This document shows positions 47,127 to 55,854 of a DNA stretch of 64,000 nucleotides, piece after piece. Source of the stretch: Bryobacteraceae bacterium (GTDB lineage Bacteria > Acidobacteriota > Terriglobia > Bryobacterales > Bryobacteraceae); assembly GCA_019748195.1 (NCBI GenBank), contig JAIEPW010000055.1, positions 1 through 64,000 of the forward strand. The letters run 5' to 3'. Position 1 is the first letter of the stretch; each line of letters begins with the position of its first letter. Under the pieces are notes generated by a model. It worked only from the letters and a program-made list of their open reading frames with translations, made no database searches and was not told the DNA's origin. Made by a program: the position numbers and the translations under genes.

Positions 47127-48308
47127 TCATTCTACGGCGATGCACATCGAAGCGAAATCCAGAGTCACGCGTTCGGCATCGGCGAACATGTCCATTCCCA
47201 CCCTGCCCGCCAGCCTGCTCTTCTCGTCCAGCACCAGGCGGACATCCTGCAAGGTCGCGGTGCGGCCCCCCAGCGCCAATGAGAACGACGGCAGGCGGGC
47301 CGCCTTGGCCTTGCGGCTGGATGCGATGCCAGTCACATCCACGGAGGCGGATTTCTCCAAACCCCTCGGGAACCGCTTGGCGAACGCCGGCCAAAGAGAA
47401 GTGCGGGTTGCGCCCGTGTCCAGTTCGAACGTCAGGGGTACGCCCGAATATTCGCCGCGAACCAGCGGCATAGCGCCGGCGAATACCATGTTGGCATCCG
47501 CGCAGCCGGACGAGGCGCCGCCCGTGGCCACGCCGCCGTCCTTCGACCAGCTCAGCACCCCCAGGGCGATCAAGACCGGAATCCCCAGGACGCCTCTTTT
47601 TCCTTCGGGCAGCGCGACGAAGGGCTGCTGATCGTCTGAGACGATGCCGAACGCGGCGTTCTTCAGGACGACGCCACCCAGCCGCATTTCCGGGGCAATC
47701 GCGGCCCGCACCGAAACCTCGCCTCCGGCCGCATCCTTTAATGGTCCTCCGAGGGAACCGGCTGAAAGTCCCAGCCGGCGCGCTTCCGAGGCGCTCAGCA
47801 GGGAAATGTTGGCCCCGGTATCCACCAGGTACTCGCCCTGCACACCGTTGATCGATGCGGCTGTGAACAGATTCCCGTCGATCATTCTCCAGGCGCCGCG
47901 ATCGGGCGCGCTGGAGGCGACCGCCAGGTCAGCCCGCATCGCCGCGAACATCGCCCGAGCGCCGCGCAGGTCGGCGCGGTTCGCGTTTCGCTGGATCGCC
48001 TCTTCCGTTTCGCGTAGCGCGGATGCATATCGCCCGGCGCGGAAATGAAGGTTGATCAACAGGCTGCGGGCCTCCTCGGCTTCGCGAGGAGAGCGCGCGC
48101 CGGCGATCACTGCCTCAAGCAGCGGCACTGCCTGCGGATCGCGATGGAACACCGACGCCAGGGCCGCCTTCACGCGCTCCGGGGCGGCATGCGATGCCGC
48201 AGCCTTGCGCAGTTCGAACCAATCCTGCCGGTCCAGCAGCCGTTGCCAATCCGGCGCCGCGGCCGCGCATACGGCAGCGGCCGCCAGGGTAAGCGACAGA
48301 CCCTTCAC
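47127..48308 (-). CDS. Exported double-domain retropepsin-like aspartic protease
   Basis: A 393-residue protein with a signal peptide (LSLTLAAAAVCAAAAP). A helical, TPR-like region (about 20-135) precedes two retropepsin-like halves, each with its own active-site loop: YLVDTGANISLLS (near residue 160) and FELDTGATRTSLW (near 293). Each half has a downstream hydrophobic-GG-type strand (VLGIPVLI, and VGMDMF). Two copies in one chain could form a pseudo-symmetric pepsin-like active site. Its start overlaps the stop of the upstream small exported protein. Confidence 0.82.
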   Translation of the reverse strand: MKGLSLTLAAAAVCAAAAPDWQRLLDRQDWFELRKAAASHAAPERVKAALASVFHRDPQAVPLLEAVIAGARSPREAEEARSLLINLHFRAGRYASALRETEEAIQRNANRADLRGARAMFAAMRADLAVASSAPDRGAWRMIDGNLFTAASINGVQGEYLVDTGANISLLSASEARRLGLSAGSLGGPLKDAAGGEVSVRAAIAPEMRLGGVVLKNAAFGIVSDDQQPFVALPEGKRGVLGIPVLIALGVLSWSKDGGVATGGASSGCADANMVFAGAMPLVRGEYSGVPLTFELDTGATRTSLWPAFAKRFPRGLEKSASVDVTGIASSRKAKAARLPSFSLALGGRTATLQDVRLVLDEKSRLAGRVGMDMFADAERVTLDFASMCIAVE

Positions 48309-48736
48309 TTGCGATCCCCCGCCGCAAGGTGAGCGGTGATCGCGCCGCAGGCGTCTTTTACGGCGTTGCCGAGCGAACGGGTAGAGCCGGAGTACAGAAT
48401 ATCCCCTCCCTTTTCGAACACCGCGATCTTGTTATCGCGGCGCACCAGAGCCTTGCCGCCCTCGCGGTCGAAGAGCACCATATAGTCGGCTTTCGCCCGG
48501 TCCATGGTGATGATTGCCCGCGGGCAACGTTCTCCGAATGTCTTGATGATCTCCACCGTTTGCGGGCGAGCGCCGCCGCGCGTGGAGCCGCCGAAGCCGC
48601 CCACGCCGCCGGCCGAGCCGCCGCCGATCTCGCCGGTGATCTCCCAGGACCTGCTGTCCTCCACGAAAACGCGGACGCGTTCTCCGGGAGAGGTTGCCGC
48701 GAGAAAACCAACTAGTGCCACAGAAGCCGTTAACAT
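48305..48736 (-). CDS. Small exported protein with Gly-rich region
   Basis: A 143-residue protein with a short hydrophobic N-terminus (LTASVALVGFLAATSPGE). It has RVRVFVEDSRSWEITGEI, a Gly-rich linker, then RCPRAIITMDRAKADYMVLF and AVFEKGGDILYSGSTRSLGN, which resembles the exported DUF-type domains that carry a single conserved acidic segment. The frame has no family I can name. It overlaps the retropepsin gene by ATGA and is probably its operon partner. Confidence 0.65.
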   Translation of the reverse strand: MLTASVALVGFLAATSPGERVRVFVEDSRSWEITGEIGGGSAGGVGGFGGSTRGGARPQTVEIIKTFGERCPRAIITMDRAKADYMVLFDREGGKALVRRDNKIAVFEKGGDILYSGSTRSLGNAVKDACGAITAHLAAGDRK

Positions 48737-48783
48737 GCCCCTCTAGATGCGACACCCTGCGATCCGGTTTCGGCTGGCAGCGC

Positions 48784-50085
48784 TTACAACCGGGCGATCA
48801 ATTCGCGAAACTTTGCATGATTCGCCAATGGGGCGAATGCCCCCTCGATCGCGCCCCGGTCCTTGAACCCCGCGTGGACGGCGCGCTCCAGCGTCGCGAT
48901 CGCCTCCTTCTCCTTTCCCGCCTCCAGGTACACGCGGGCCAGTTCGAACCACACGCCCGGGCGGGCCGGGGGAATCCCGGCCGCAAGTTCCATCCTCCAG
49001 ATCACCTCGGTGTACTGTTTCTTCCGCAGCAGCGAATAGCGAGCCTCAAACAATCGCGCGAACTGGCCCTGCAGGACTCTCCGCGCGAGGCGGCGATCGT
49101 CAGACGCCTCCGCTTCCCCGGCCCGCTTAGCCCAGCGCCGCAATTCCGCGGCGAGATTCGCGCGATCTTCCCGCTCCAGGCGTGCAAACTCGGTCTCGGC
49201 GGCGAGCTGCTTCTGTTCCAGGCTCTGCTCCAGAGCGAGTGCTTTGCGCACCGCCTTGGACTTCGCGATCGCGGCCGCCTTCGCTTCCCATTCCTCGGGG
49301 AAGACAAAGGCGAGCGCTCGCGCCAGGCGAAGCTGCGCGGCGGGGGGCGCGGCGGCGATCCGCTCCTCCTGGCGCCGCTTGTACTCCAGCAGCGCCGGGG
49401 TCCGCTCCGCGCGTCCGGTCGCCATCGCGCGCGCCTGGAACCATTCCATCGCGTCGGCGATCACCGGGGCGGGAGCCCAGGCGTGCGGGCCCTCGTGGAA
49501 CACGAACTGGTGCGGCGATTTGAGTTTGTCCACGTGCCGCTCCATCATCTGCATCTCGGAGAGGTTGAAGTCTTCCTCCCCGGCGGATCCGAAAACATCC
49601 ACCCCAATCTTGGAGGGCGGATCGAACGGGCCATTTGGAAATCCGCCTCCGGAAGCGATGACCCCCGCGAAGGAAGCCGACCCGAGCGCGAACCACATCG
49701 CGGATCGCGCGCCGCCGGAGAAACCAGCCGTGTAAGCCCGCCTTCCGTCAAACGCGAAGCGGGCCCGCGCATCCTCCCACATCGCTTCCATCGCCTGGCG
49801 GCTCGATTCGAAGGAACCGTTGCGGCTGTTCCAGGAAACCAGCACGATGTAGCCGTGCGCTTCGGCCCCGGGTTGGAAGTGCTTCATGGCGAGCAAGGCT
49901 CGCGCTCCGGGGTCAAACACGAACATCACCGGCCAGGGACGCTCCGGCGTATAACTCGAGGGAAGATACAGCGCGTAACTCTGTTCGGGCCTCGCCTGGC
50001 ACGTCAACCGCTCGGTCACCTGGCCGGGAGTCTGGCCGTTTGCCACAGCCGCCAGAACGGCCGGGGCGATCCACTTCCACCACAT
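48784..50085 (-). CDS. Exported alpha/beta hydrolase with helical C-terminal region
   Basis: A 433-residue protein with a signal peptide (WIAPAVLAAVANGQ). The hydrolase half (about 25-215) looks like a PHB-depolymerase/phospholipase-type esterase: YALYLPSSYTPERPWPVMFV, YTAGFSGGARSAMWFAL (nucleophile Ser in GFSGG) and HEGPHAWAP with the catalytic His. The C-terminal half is helical and charged, ending with a TPR-like segment (WFELARVYLEAGKEKEAIAT). The substrate is unknown. Confidence 0.8.
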   Translation of the reverse strand: MWWKWIAPAVLAAVANGQTPGQVTERLTCQARPEQSYALYLPSSYTPERPWPVMFVFDPGARALLAMKHFQPGAEAHGYIVLVSWNSRNGSFESSRQAMEAMWEDARARFAFDGRRAYTAGFSGGARSAMWFALGSASFAGVIASGGGFPNGPFDPPSKIGVDVFGSAGEEDFNLSEMQMMERHVDKLKSPHQFVFHEGPHAWAPAPVIADAMEWFQARAMATGRAERTPALLEYKRRQEERIAAAPPAAQLRLARALAFVFPEEWEAKAAAIAKSKAVRKALALEQSLEQKQLAAETEFARLEREDRANLAAELRRWAKRAGEAEASDDRRLARRVLQGQFARLFEARYSLLRKKQYTEVIWRMELAAGIPPARPGVWFELARVYLEAGKEKEAIATLERAVHAGFKDRGAIEGAFAPLANHAKFRELIARL

Positions 50086-50180
50086 GGCCGAATGTTACCA
50101 GACCTTGTACGGCCGGTCTCCCGGCGCGGGGCGAACCGCGGACCGCCTATCGCGAACACCGCCGGTGTGGACTTACACTG

Positions 50181-50648
50181 ATGAGAATGACTCTGTGTGA
50201 CATTTTCCAGGGCCTGGGAGAGGATCGCTTCCATGCACTGGTCCGCACCATGTCCATCGGCAAGCTGAAGACGTTCCAGCTTTACGAGCGCCTGAAGATC
50301 CGACTGCATCTGAATAAGCTGAATTCCGAGAACCTGAAGCGCTCCAGCCCGCGATTCTGGGCTCGCGTGCGCGAGCAGGATGAGGAGTTCGCCGCGGAGT
50401 TGGCGCAGGGCATTCTGATTTCGCATCTCGAGATGATTCAGGAAGTCTTGAACTTCCTGGGAATCCCGCATGACCAGGGTTTCTTCGCCAAGGATGCGGA
50501 CATTCGCGCCTTCCTGACGGAAGGCTGGCAGCAGCGGACATTCACGGAGTTCCAGGGCCGGTTTCCCCAGCAGGCGCTGTTGTTCTACATCAACCACCTG
50601 GACTGGGAAGTGGGCAAGAGCGAAACGATCTTCGCGCCCGCCGCCTAG
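50181..50648 (+). CDS. Hypothetical protein, soluble helical
   Basis: A 155-residue protein that I do not recognise. It is mostly helical, without signal or membrane segments: CDIFQGLGEDRFHALVRTMS, then FWARVREQDEEFAAELAQGI and LEMIQEVLNFLGIPHDQGFF. The start ATG at 50181 gives MRMTLCDIF; another at 50187 is possible. It reads divergently from the esterase gene, and GGCGGA-rich DNA flanks it. Consistent codon use supports it as a real gene. Confidence 0.65.
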   Translation: MRMTLCDIFQGLGEDRFHALVRTMSIGKLKTFQLYERLKIRLHLNKLNSENLKRSSPRFWARVREQDEEFAAELAQGILISHLEMIQEVLNFLGIPHDQGFFAKDADIRAFLTEGWQQRTFTEFQGRFPQQALLFYINHLDWEVGKSETIFAPAA

Positions 50649-50705
50649 ATGTCCTGCTAGACTGAGAAATTAACCTGTTGCGGCGCGTCAGCCGCAGCCT
50701 CATTT

Positions 50706-51356
50706 ATGAAGGAGCTTTTCGAAGCAATCCGGGCGGGCGATCTCGGCCGCGTCAGCGAGTTGTTGCATGCAAATGCGACGCTTGCCAACGCGCGGGACGA
50801 GCACGGCCATTCGGCCTTCACCGCGGCCGTCTATCACGGGCAGAACGCGATCGCGGACCTGCTGGAGGAACGCGGCGCCGTGGTGGACGTTTTCGCCGCA
50901 GCCATGAGCGGCCGCACCGGCAAGCTGCAGGAAGTGGTGAACGGCAATCGCTCCTGGTTGAAGAGTTTCTCCGCCGACGGCTGGACGCCGCTCCATCTGG
51001 CGGCGTATTTCGGGCATCGTGACGCGGCCCTCTTTCTGATCGGGAAGGGCGCGGACGTTCATGTCCGCTCCACCAATTCGCTGAAGAATACTCCGCTTCA
51101 CGCCGCCGCCGCCGGACGCCACCTGGAACTGGTGAAACTGTTGATTGCCGCCGGCGCCGCCGTTTCCGATACCCAGCACGGCGGATTCACGGCGCTGCAC
51201 GCGGCGGCGCAAGGCGGCGACCTGGAAATCGCCGAAGCGCTTCTGAATGCCGGCGCGGACCCCGCCATACAGGACGACAGCGGTCAGACCCCGCGCGATC
51301 TTGCCGTGACGCACGGCCACCTCGCGCTGGCGGAAATTCTCGAAAGGCAGGCTTAG
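50706..51356 (+). CDS. Ankyrin-repeat protein
   Basis: A 216-residue protein made of about six ankyrin repeats, with no signal peptide. Clear copies are DGWTPLHLAAYFGHRDAALF, LKNTPLHAAAAGRHLELVKL, GFTALHAAAQGGDLEIAEAL and SGQTPRDLAVTHGHLALAEI. It probably mediates protein binding. It ends 10 nt before pheS and could be co-transcribed with it. A small hairpin (TGCGGC/GCCGCA, 50679-50696) lies just before its start. Confidence 0.93.
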   Translation: MKELFEAIRAGDLGRVSELLHANATLANARDEHGHSAFTAAVYHGQNAIADLLEERGAVVDVFAAAMSGRTGKLQEVVNGNRSWLKSFSADGWTPLHLAAYFGHRDAALFLIGKGADVHVRSTNSLKNTPLHAAAAGRHLELVKLLIAAGAAVSDTQHGGFTALHAAAQGGDLEIAEALLNAGADPAIQDDSGQTPRDLAVTHGHLALAEILERQA

Positions 51357-51366
51357 CGAACGCCCC

Positions 51367-52389
51367 GTGTTAGCGGAACGAATCGCCCGCATTCAATCCA
51401 CCGCGCTGTCCAAGATCGAAAGCGCCGGCAAGCTGGAAGAACTCGAAGCGGTGCGCGTGGAGGCGCTCGGCCGCAAGGGCGAGCTTGCGTTGCTTTCCAA
51501 GGAACTCGGTAAGCTGGCGCCAGAGGAGCGCGCCGAGGCCGGCAAACTTCTGAACGCCGCAAAGCAAGCACTCGAGTCCCGCTTGGAGGATCGCAAGCGG
51601 GTGTTTGCCGCCGCCGCGCTGAACCTGCGTCTGGAATCCGAGTGGCTCGACCTGACGCTGCCCGCTCCCGGCATCCGTCCCGGATCGCTGCATCCGGTCA
51701 CCCGGATCCAGCGGGAGATCGAGGATTTGTTCACCTCGCTCGGATTCACCGTGGTCGACGGCCCGGAAGTGGAAACCGAACACTACAACTTCGATGCGCT
51801 GAACATCCCGCCATCGCATCCGGCTCGCGATATGCAGGATACGTTCTGGCTGACGGATGGACATCTTCTCCGGACGCACACCTCGCCCATGCAGGTCCGC
51901 GCGATGGAGAAGTTCGGAGCGCCCTTGCGCGTCATCGCGCCCGGACGCGTGTTCCGCAACGAGGAAGTGGACGCGTCCCACGAGCATACGTTTTATCAAC
52001 TGGAAGGCATGATGATTGACCGCGACGTCTCCGTCGCGCACCTGATTTATTTCATGAAGACGCTGCTGTCGCACGTTTTCCGTCGCGACGTCACGGTCCG
52101 CCTCCGCCCGGGTTATTTTCCGTTCGTCGAGCCCGGCTTCGAGCTCGACGGCCAGTGCATGATCTGCGGCGGGTCGGGCTGCCCGGTGTGCAAGCAGTCG
52201 GGCTGGCTGGAGCTTTTGCCCTGCGGCCTGGTGCACCCGAACGTGCTCCGCTCCGGCGGCATCGATCCGGAGCAGTGGAATGGCTTCGCCTTCGGGCTCG
52301 GCCTGACCAGGCTCGCGATGATGCGCTACAAGATCGACAACATCCGCCTGCTGCTTGGAGGAGACCTGCGCTTCCTCACGCAGTTCTAA
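51367..52389 (+). CDS. pheS: Phenylalanyl-tRNA synthetase alpha subunit
   Basis: A 340-residue class II synthetase subunit. An N-terminal coiled coil (about 1-85, rich in Ala, Glu and Leu) is followed by the catalytic core: GSLHPVTRIQREIEDLF, VVDGPEVETEHYNFDALNIP, motif 2 in RVFRNEEVDASHEHTFYQLE, and motif 3 in GFAFGLGLTRLAMMRYKID. A cysteine cluster CMICGGSGCPVCKQSGW, common in bacterial PheS, is present. It starts at GTG and is followed by pheT after 4 nt. Confidence 0.97.
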   Translation: MLAERIARIQSTALSKIESAGKLEELEAVRVEALGRKGELALLSKELGKLAPEERAEAGKLLNAAKQALESRLEDRKRVFAAAALNLRLESEWLDLTLPAPGIRPGSLHPVTRIQREIEDLFTSLGFTVVDGPEVETEHYNFDALNIPPSHPARDMQDTFWLTDGHLLRTHTSPMQVRAMEKFGAPLRVIAPGRVFRNEEVDASHEHTFYQLEGMMIDRDVSVAHLIYFMKTLLSHVFRRDVTVRLRPGYFPFVEPGFELDGQCMICGGSGCPVCKQSGWLELLPCGLVHPNVLRSGGIDPEQWNGFAFGLGLTRLAMMRYKIDNIRLLLGGDLRFLTQF

Positions 52390-52393
52390 TCCC

Positions 52394-54679
52394 ATGAAAT
52401 TCTCCTACCGATGGCTGTCTGAACTCGTCGAGGGACTCGACACCGATCCGCGCGAGCTGACCAGGCTCATCACCATGAAAACCGCCGAGTGCGAAGGCGT
52501 CGAGCACGTCGCGACTCTGCTCGATCAGGCCAGTCCCGCCAGGGTCATTTCCGTGGAGCCGATCGGTGATTCCCACAATCGCAGGGTGGTGGTGGAGACC
52601 CCCGCTTACGGCGTCCGGACTCTGGTGTGCGGCGCGCCGAACTGCCGTCCTGGCCTGATGACCGTGTACGTGCCCGTAGGCCGCAAGGTGATCGAAGGGG
52701 TTGAGTCCGACGGCATGCTCGCCTCCGGCAAGGAACTCGGCGTTAACAATGATCATGAGGGGATTGTGGAGCTCGATCCGGAGTTTCCGTTCGCATCGGA
52801 TTGGATCATCGAGGTCGACAACAAGTCATTGACGCATCGTCCCGACTTGTGGGGTCACCTGGGAATGGCCCGCGAAGTCGCCGCCATCACCGGCCGGCGC
52901 GTAACGGACCCCGTCCGCATGAGTCTGCTCCCGCAAGGTGAATCCGCGATCCTCGTCGAAATCGAAAACTATGAACTGTGCTCGCGATACTCGGCGCTGC
53001 TTTTCGAGAACGTCACGGTTCGGCCGTCGCCTTTGTGGCTGCAGTACCGGTTGGAAGCGATCGGTCTGAATCCGATTAACAACATCGTCGACGTCACCAA
53101 TTTCGTTCTCGCGGAGCTGCCGCAGCCGATGCATGCCTTCGACGCGGCGAAGTTGCGCGGCGGCAAGATTATCGTCCGTCCGGCGCGTCCAGGGGAAAGC
53201 GTTCCTGCCCTGAACGGCGAAACCTACGCCACCGACTCCTCCAACCTTCTGATCTGCGATGCCGAAGGCCCGGTGGCGATCGCCGGCGTCATCGGCGGCA
53301 TGGAAAGCTCCATCAGCGATTCGACCACCTCGATCGTGCTGGAAAGCGCGAACTTCAACGCCGCGTCCATCCGGAAAACCTCGACCAGGCTGAAGCTGCG
53401 CACCGACGCATCCATGCGCTTCGAAAAATCGCAGGACCCGCTGAATACGGCGCGAGGATTGGCGCGAGCAGTCGAGCTGCTGCAGCAGGTGTCGCCTGGT
53501 ATCCGGCTGGTGGGAGGGCTGGTGGATAACTGGCGGCAAGCGCCCGCCCCGCCCCCCGTAACCTTGCCCCTCGACTGGATGGATCGGAAACTGGGCACGG
53601 AATTGCCTGCCGATGAAGTGCGGCGAATTCTCGAATCGCTCCATTTCACGGTGAAATCGAAATCGGATCGCGTTTTGTCCGTGGCAGTTCCGTCCTGGCG
53701 CGCAACCCGCGATGTTTCCATCAAGGACGATCTGGTGGAGGAGGTCGGCAGGATGGTTGGCTATGCGTCCATTACGCCGGCGCCGCCCCAGACGCCCACT
53801 GTTGTTCCGCCCGGCAACCCGGAGCGCGTGTTCGAGCACCGCATCCGAGACCTCGCGTCCGCGCAAGGGTTCACTGAGGTTTACAACTATTCGTTCTTCT
53901 CCGACGAGATGCTGAAGGCGTTTCGCATGGATGCCGATTCCCTGGTCGAGGTAGCGAATCCCATCGCCAGCGACCGGCGGTTTCTCCGGAATTCGCTGGT
54001 GCCGGGAATCTGGAAAAACATCGTCGATAATGTCCGCCATCTCGATTACTTCCGTTTCTTCGAAATCGGCAAGGAGATCCACCTGCGACCCGGCCTCCCT
54101 CCGGAGGAGCGCCCGCGCTTCCTCGCGGCGATTTACTCCCGCCAGGACGCCACTCCGGCACTGTTCGAACTGAAGCGGCTGGCGGAATGCCTTCTGAAAA
54201 CGGTTCGCGTTGACATGGATGCCGAGCCTCGCGAGTTCGAGCACCCGCGCCGGGTAGGGCTGGTACGATGCGGCGATAGCGATGTGGGCCGTTTGTTCGA
54301 ATTTCACCCCAACCTGGTGGAAACGGGTCGCGCGGCGGTGCTGGACCTGGATCTGACGATGCTTCAGGTTCTTCAACCTCCGGTAAAGCCGTACCAGCCG
54401 CTACGGCGCTTCCCAACCTCCGCGTTCGATCTTTCCGTGATCGTGCCCCCTCGCTCCAAGGCAGGCGATTTGCACTCAGTCCTGGCGGCCGCGGCGGGGG
54501 AATCCCTGGTGGAAATCGACTTTCTACGAACCTTCGCCCTGCCGGACGGGTCCAACTCCATCTCTTACCGCATAACGATCGGGGCATCGGAGAAAACTTT
54601 GTCGAATGAAGATGTTACAGCAATTCGTGAACAACTGATCGCGGCTGTTCAGGCCCGCGGCTGGAGTATTCGGGGATAA
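52394..54679 (+). CDS. pheT: Phenylalanyl-tRNA synthetase beta subunit
   Basis: A 761-residue subunit that forms the tetramer with PheS, binds tRNA-Phe and edits misacylated Tyr. Domains in order: N-terminal FSYRWLSELVEGLDTD, OB-type tRNA-binding segment (about 40-150, TLVCGAPNCRPG and SDGMLASGKELG), B3/B4 editing (SYRYSALLFENV-like SRYSALLFENV, NNIVDVTNFV), B5 (RRILESLHFTV), catalytic-like core (ITPAPPQTP, LRNSLVPG), and a C-terminal ferredoxin-like anticodon domain (FPTSAFDLSVIVPP). The frame is open further upstream, but ATG 52394 starts the conserved sequence. Confidence 0.97.
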   Translation: MKFSYRWLSELVEGLDTDPRELTRLITMKTAECEGVEHVATLLDQASPARVISVEPIGDSHNRRVVVETPAYGVRTLVCGAPNCRPGLMTVYVPVGRKVIEGVESDGMLASGKELGVNNDHEGIVELDPEFPFASDWIIEVDNKSLTHRPDLWGHLGMAREVAAITGRRVTDPVRMSLLPQGESAILVEIENYELCSRYSALLFENVTVRPSPLWLQYRLEAIGLNPINNIVDVTNFVLAELPQPMHAFDAAKLRGGKIIVRPARPGESVPALNGETYATDSSNLLICDAEGPVAIAGVIGGMESSISDSTTSIVLESANFNAASIRKTSTRLKLRTDASMRFEKSQDPLNTARGLARAVELLQQVSPGIRLVGGLVDNWRQAPAPPPVTLPLDWMDRKLGTELPADEVRRILESLHFTVKSKSDRVLSVAVPSWRATRDVSIKDDLVEEVGRMVGYASITPAPPQTPTVVPPGNPERVFEHRIRDLASAQGFTEVYNYSFFSDEMLKAFRMDADSLVEVANPIASDRRFLRNSLVPGIWKNIVDNVRHLDYFRFFEIGKEIHLRPGLPPEERPRFLAAIYSRQDATPALFELKRLAECLLKTVRVDMDAEPREFEHPRRVGLVRCGDSDVGRLFEFHPNLVETGRAAVLDLDLTMLQVLQPPVKPYQPLRRFPTSAFDLSVIVPPRSKAGDLHSVLAAAAGESLVEIDFLRTFALPDGSNSISYRITIGASEKTLSNEDVTAIREQLIAAVQARGWSIRG

Positions 54680-54754
54680 TCCTCGGTGCAACTTCCGGGT
54701 GATTCTCGGCGTCCGTTAAGGGTGAAACCCGTGGCACCTTAGTACCAGCGGTTC

Positions 54755-55357
54755 ATGACTAGTACCGGATCATTCCGTATTCTCGGTATCGAGGGTATAT
54801 CGTTGCGGAACACGATCTTGTGCGCGTCTCTCTTCCTGGTTTCCGGGCTTACCGGTGCTCCCGTGATAACCGGTCCTTTCACGCCCACCAATACCGTGGA
54901 TTTTGAGGGCCAGCCCACCGACACGCTGTTGACCAACCAGTTCGCCGGCTTGATTATCGCCGGAGGCTTGTACGCCGACGGTATCAACAGCATCTTCTTG
55001 GGTGGAGGTACCTCGGCTTCCAACTTCCTTCCCAGCGCCCCGTCCGTCTTTGGCTACTACACGCTCACGTTCGCGACCCCCGTCTATTTCCTGGAAATGG
55101 AAGTGATCTCGAACCCAGGCGTGGTGCGAATCGCGAACTCCTCGGGCAGCGTCGATTTCGCGGTCAACCTGACGCCGACGTGGGCTCGAATCTACGACCC
55201 CGCGGGATTTACGCGCGTGACCGTAAGCCGTCTGGCAATCGGACCATTCACGATCGATGACCTGAGTTGGAGCACCCTGGACATTCCCGAGCCCGCCACC
55301 TTCGCGATGCTGGGCGTGGGACTGATGGGTCTGGCGGCATTGCGCCGCAAGCTCTAG
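54755..55357 (+). CDS. PEP-CTERM sorting domain protein
   Basis: A 200-residue exported protein with a hydrophobic signal segment (NTILCASLFLVSGLTGAP), a body with VDFEGQPTDTLLTNQFAGLI and a typical FTIDDLSWSTLD before the tail, and the complete sorting tail IPEPATFAMLGVGLMGLAAL followed by RRK. Likely released or anchored by an exosortase. The ATG at 54755 leaves a long N-region of about 18 residues before the signal, so a later non-ATG start is possible. Confidence 0.85.
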   Translation: MTSTGSFRILGIEGISLRNTILCASLFLVSGLTGAPVITGPFTPTNTVDFEGQPTDTLLTNQFAGLIIAGGLYADGINSIFLGGGTSASNFLPSAPSVFGYYTLTFATPVYFLEMEVISNPGVVRIANSSGSVDFAVNLTPTWARIYDPAGFTRVTVSRLAIGPFTIDDLSWSTLDIPEPATFAMLGVGLMGLAALRRKL

Positions 55358-55401
55358 CCGTTTCTCCCGCAACCGGGGTCTGGCCGCCGCATCCGATCAG
55401 C

Positions 55402-55854
55402 ATGTTCGAGATCGGCCACCTTTTTGAAACGCACCTGACGGTGAGTAACCTGGAGAGAGCCATGAAGTTTTATGGAGGCGCCCTGGGCCTGCCGCTGGCG
55501 AAGGCCTTCCCCGATCGGAAGGTGGCCTTCTATTGGGTAGGCGGCGCGGGGCAGGGAATGCTCGGCCTCTGGGAAGCTGGCTCAGGACCCCAGCGGATGC
55601 ATCTGCACACCGCGTTCGCGATGAAACTCGAGGATGTGTTGGCCGCTCCAGCGCGCCTGCGAGAGGCCGGAATCACGCCGCTGGACTTCGACGCCGCAGC
55701 AACGGATCAGCCCGTGGTGTTGGGTTGGATGCCGGCCGCTGCCGTCTACTTCCACGATCCGGACGGTAACCTGCTGGAGTTTCTCGCGATGCTGCCCGAA
55801 ACGCCTCGTCCCGGGCGCGGCGTCGTGAACTGGAGCGACTGGGATCCGGCCTAG
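55402..55854 (+). CDS. VOC/glyoxalase-fold protein
   Basis: A 150-residue protein of the vicinal-oxygen-chelate superfamily with two beta-alpha-beta-beta-beta units: [20 protein letters not shown] with LGLPLAK, and [20 protein letters not shown] with [19 protein letters not shown]. Metal ligands of the family would be His in ETHLTV, His in LHTAF and Glu in LLEFLA. It may be a dioxygenase, glyoxalase or antibiotic-binding type; it cannot be told from sequence. It shares its CTAG stop with the convergent obg gene. Confidence 0.88.
   Translation: MFEIGHLFETHLTVSNLERAMKFYGGALGLPLAKAFPDRKVAFYWVGGAGQGMLGLWEAGSGPQRMHLHTAFAMKLEDVLAAPARLREAGITPLDFDAAATDQPVVLGWMPAAAVYFHDPDGNLLEFLAMLPETPRPGRGVVNWSDWDPA

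Noticed and set aside
48694-50181. A 495-codon open frame on the plus strand
   Set aside because: It is antisense to the exported alpha/beta hydrolase, which has a signal peptide and active-site motif.
50679-50696. A T-box or attenuator ahead of the ankyrin-pheS-pheT genes
   Set aside because: Only a 6-bp hairpin without a T-run is present, and no T-box sequence was seen.
52826-54376. A 516-codon open frame on the minus strand
   Set aside because: It is antisense to pheT; composition is that of a mirrored GC-rich coding region.
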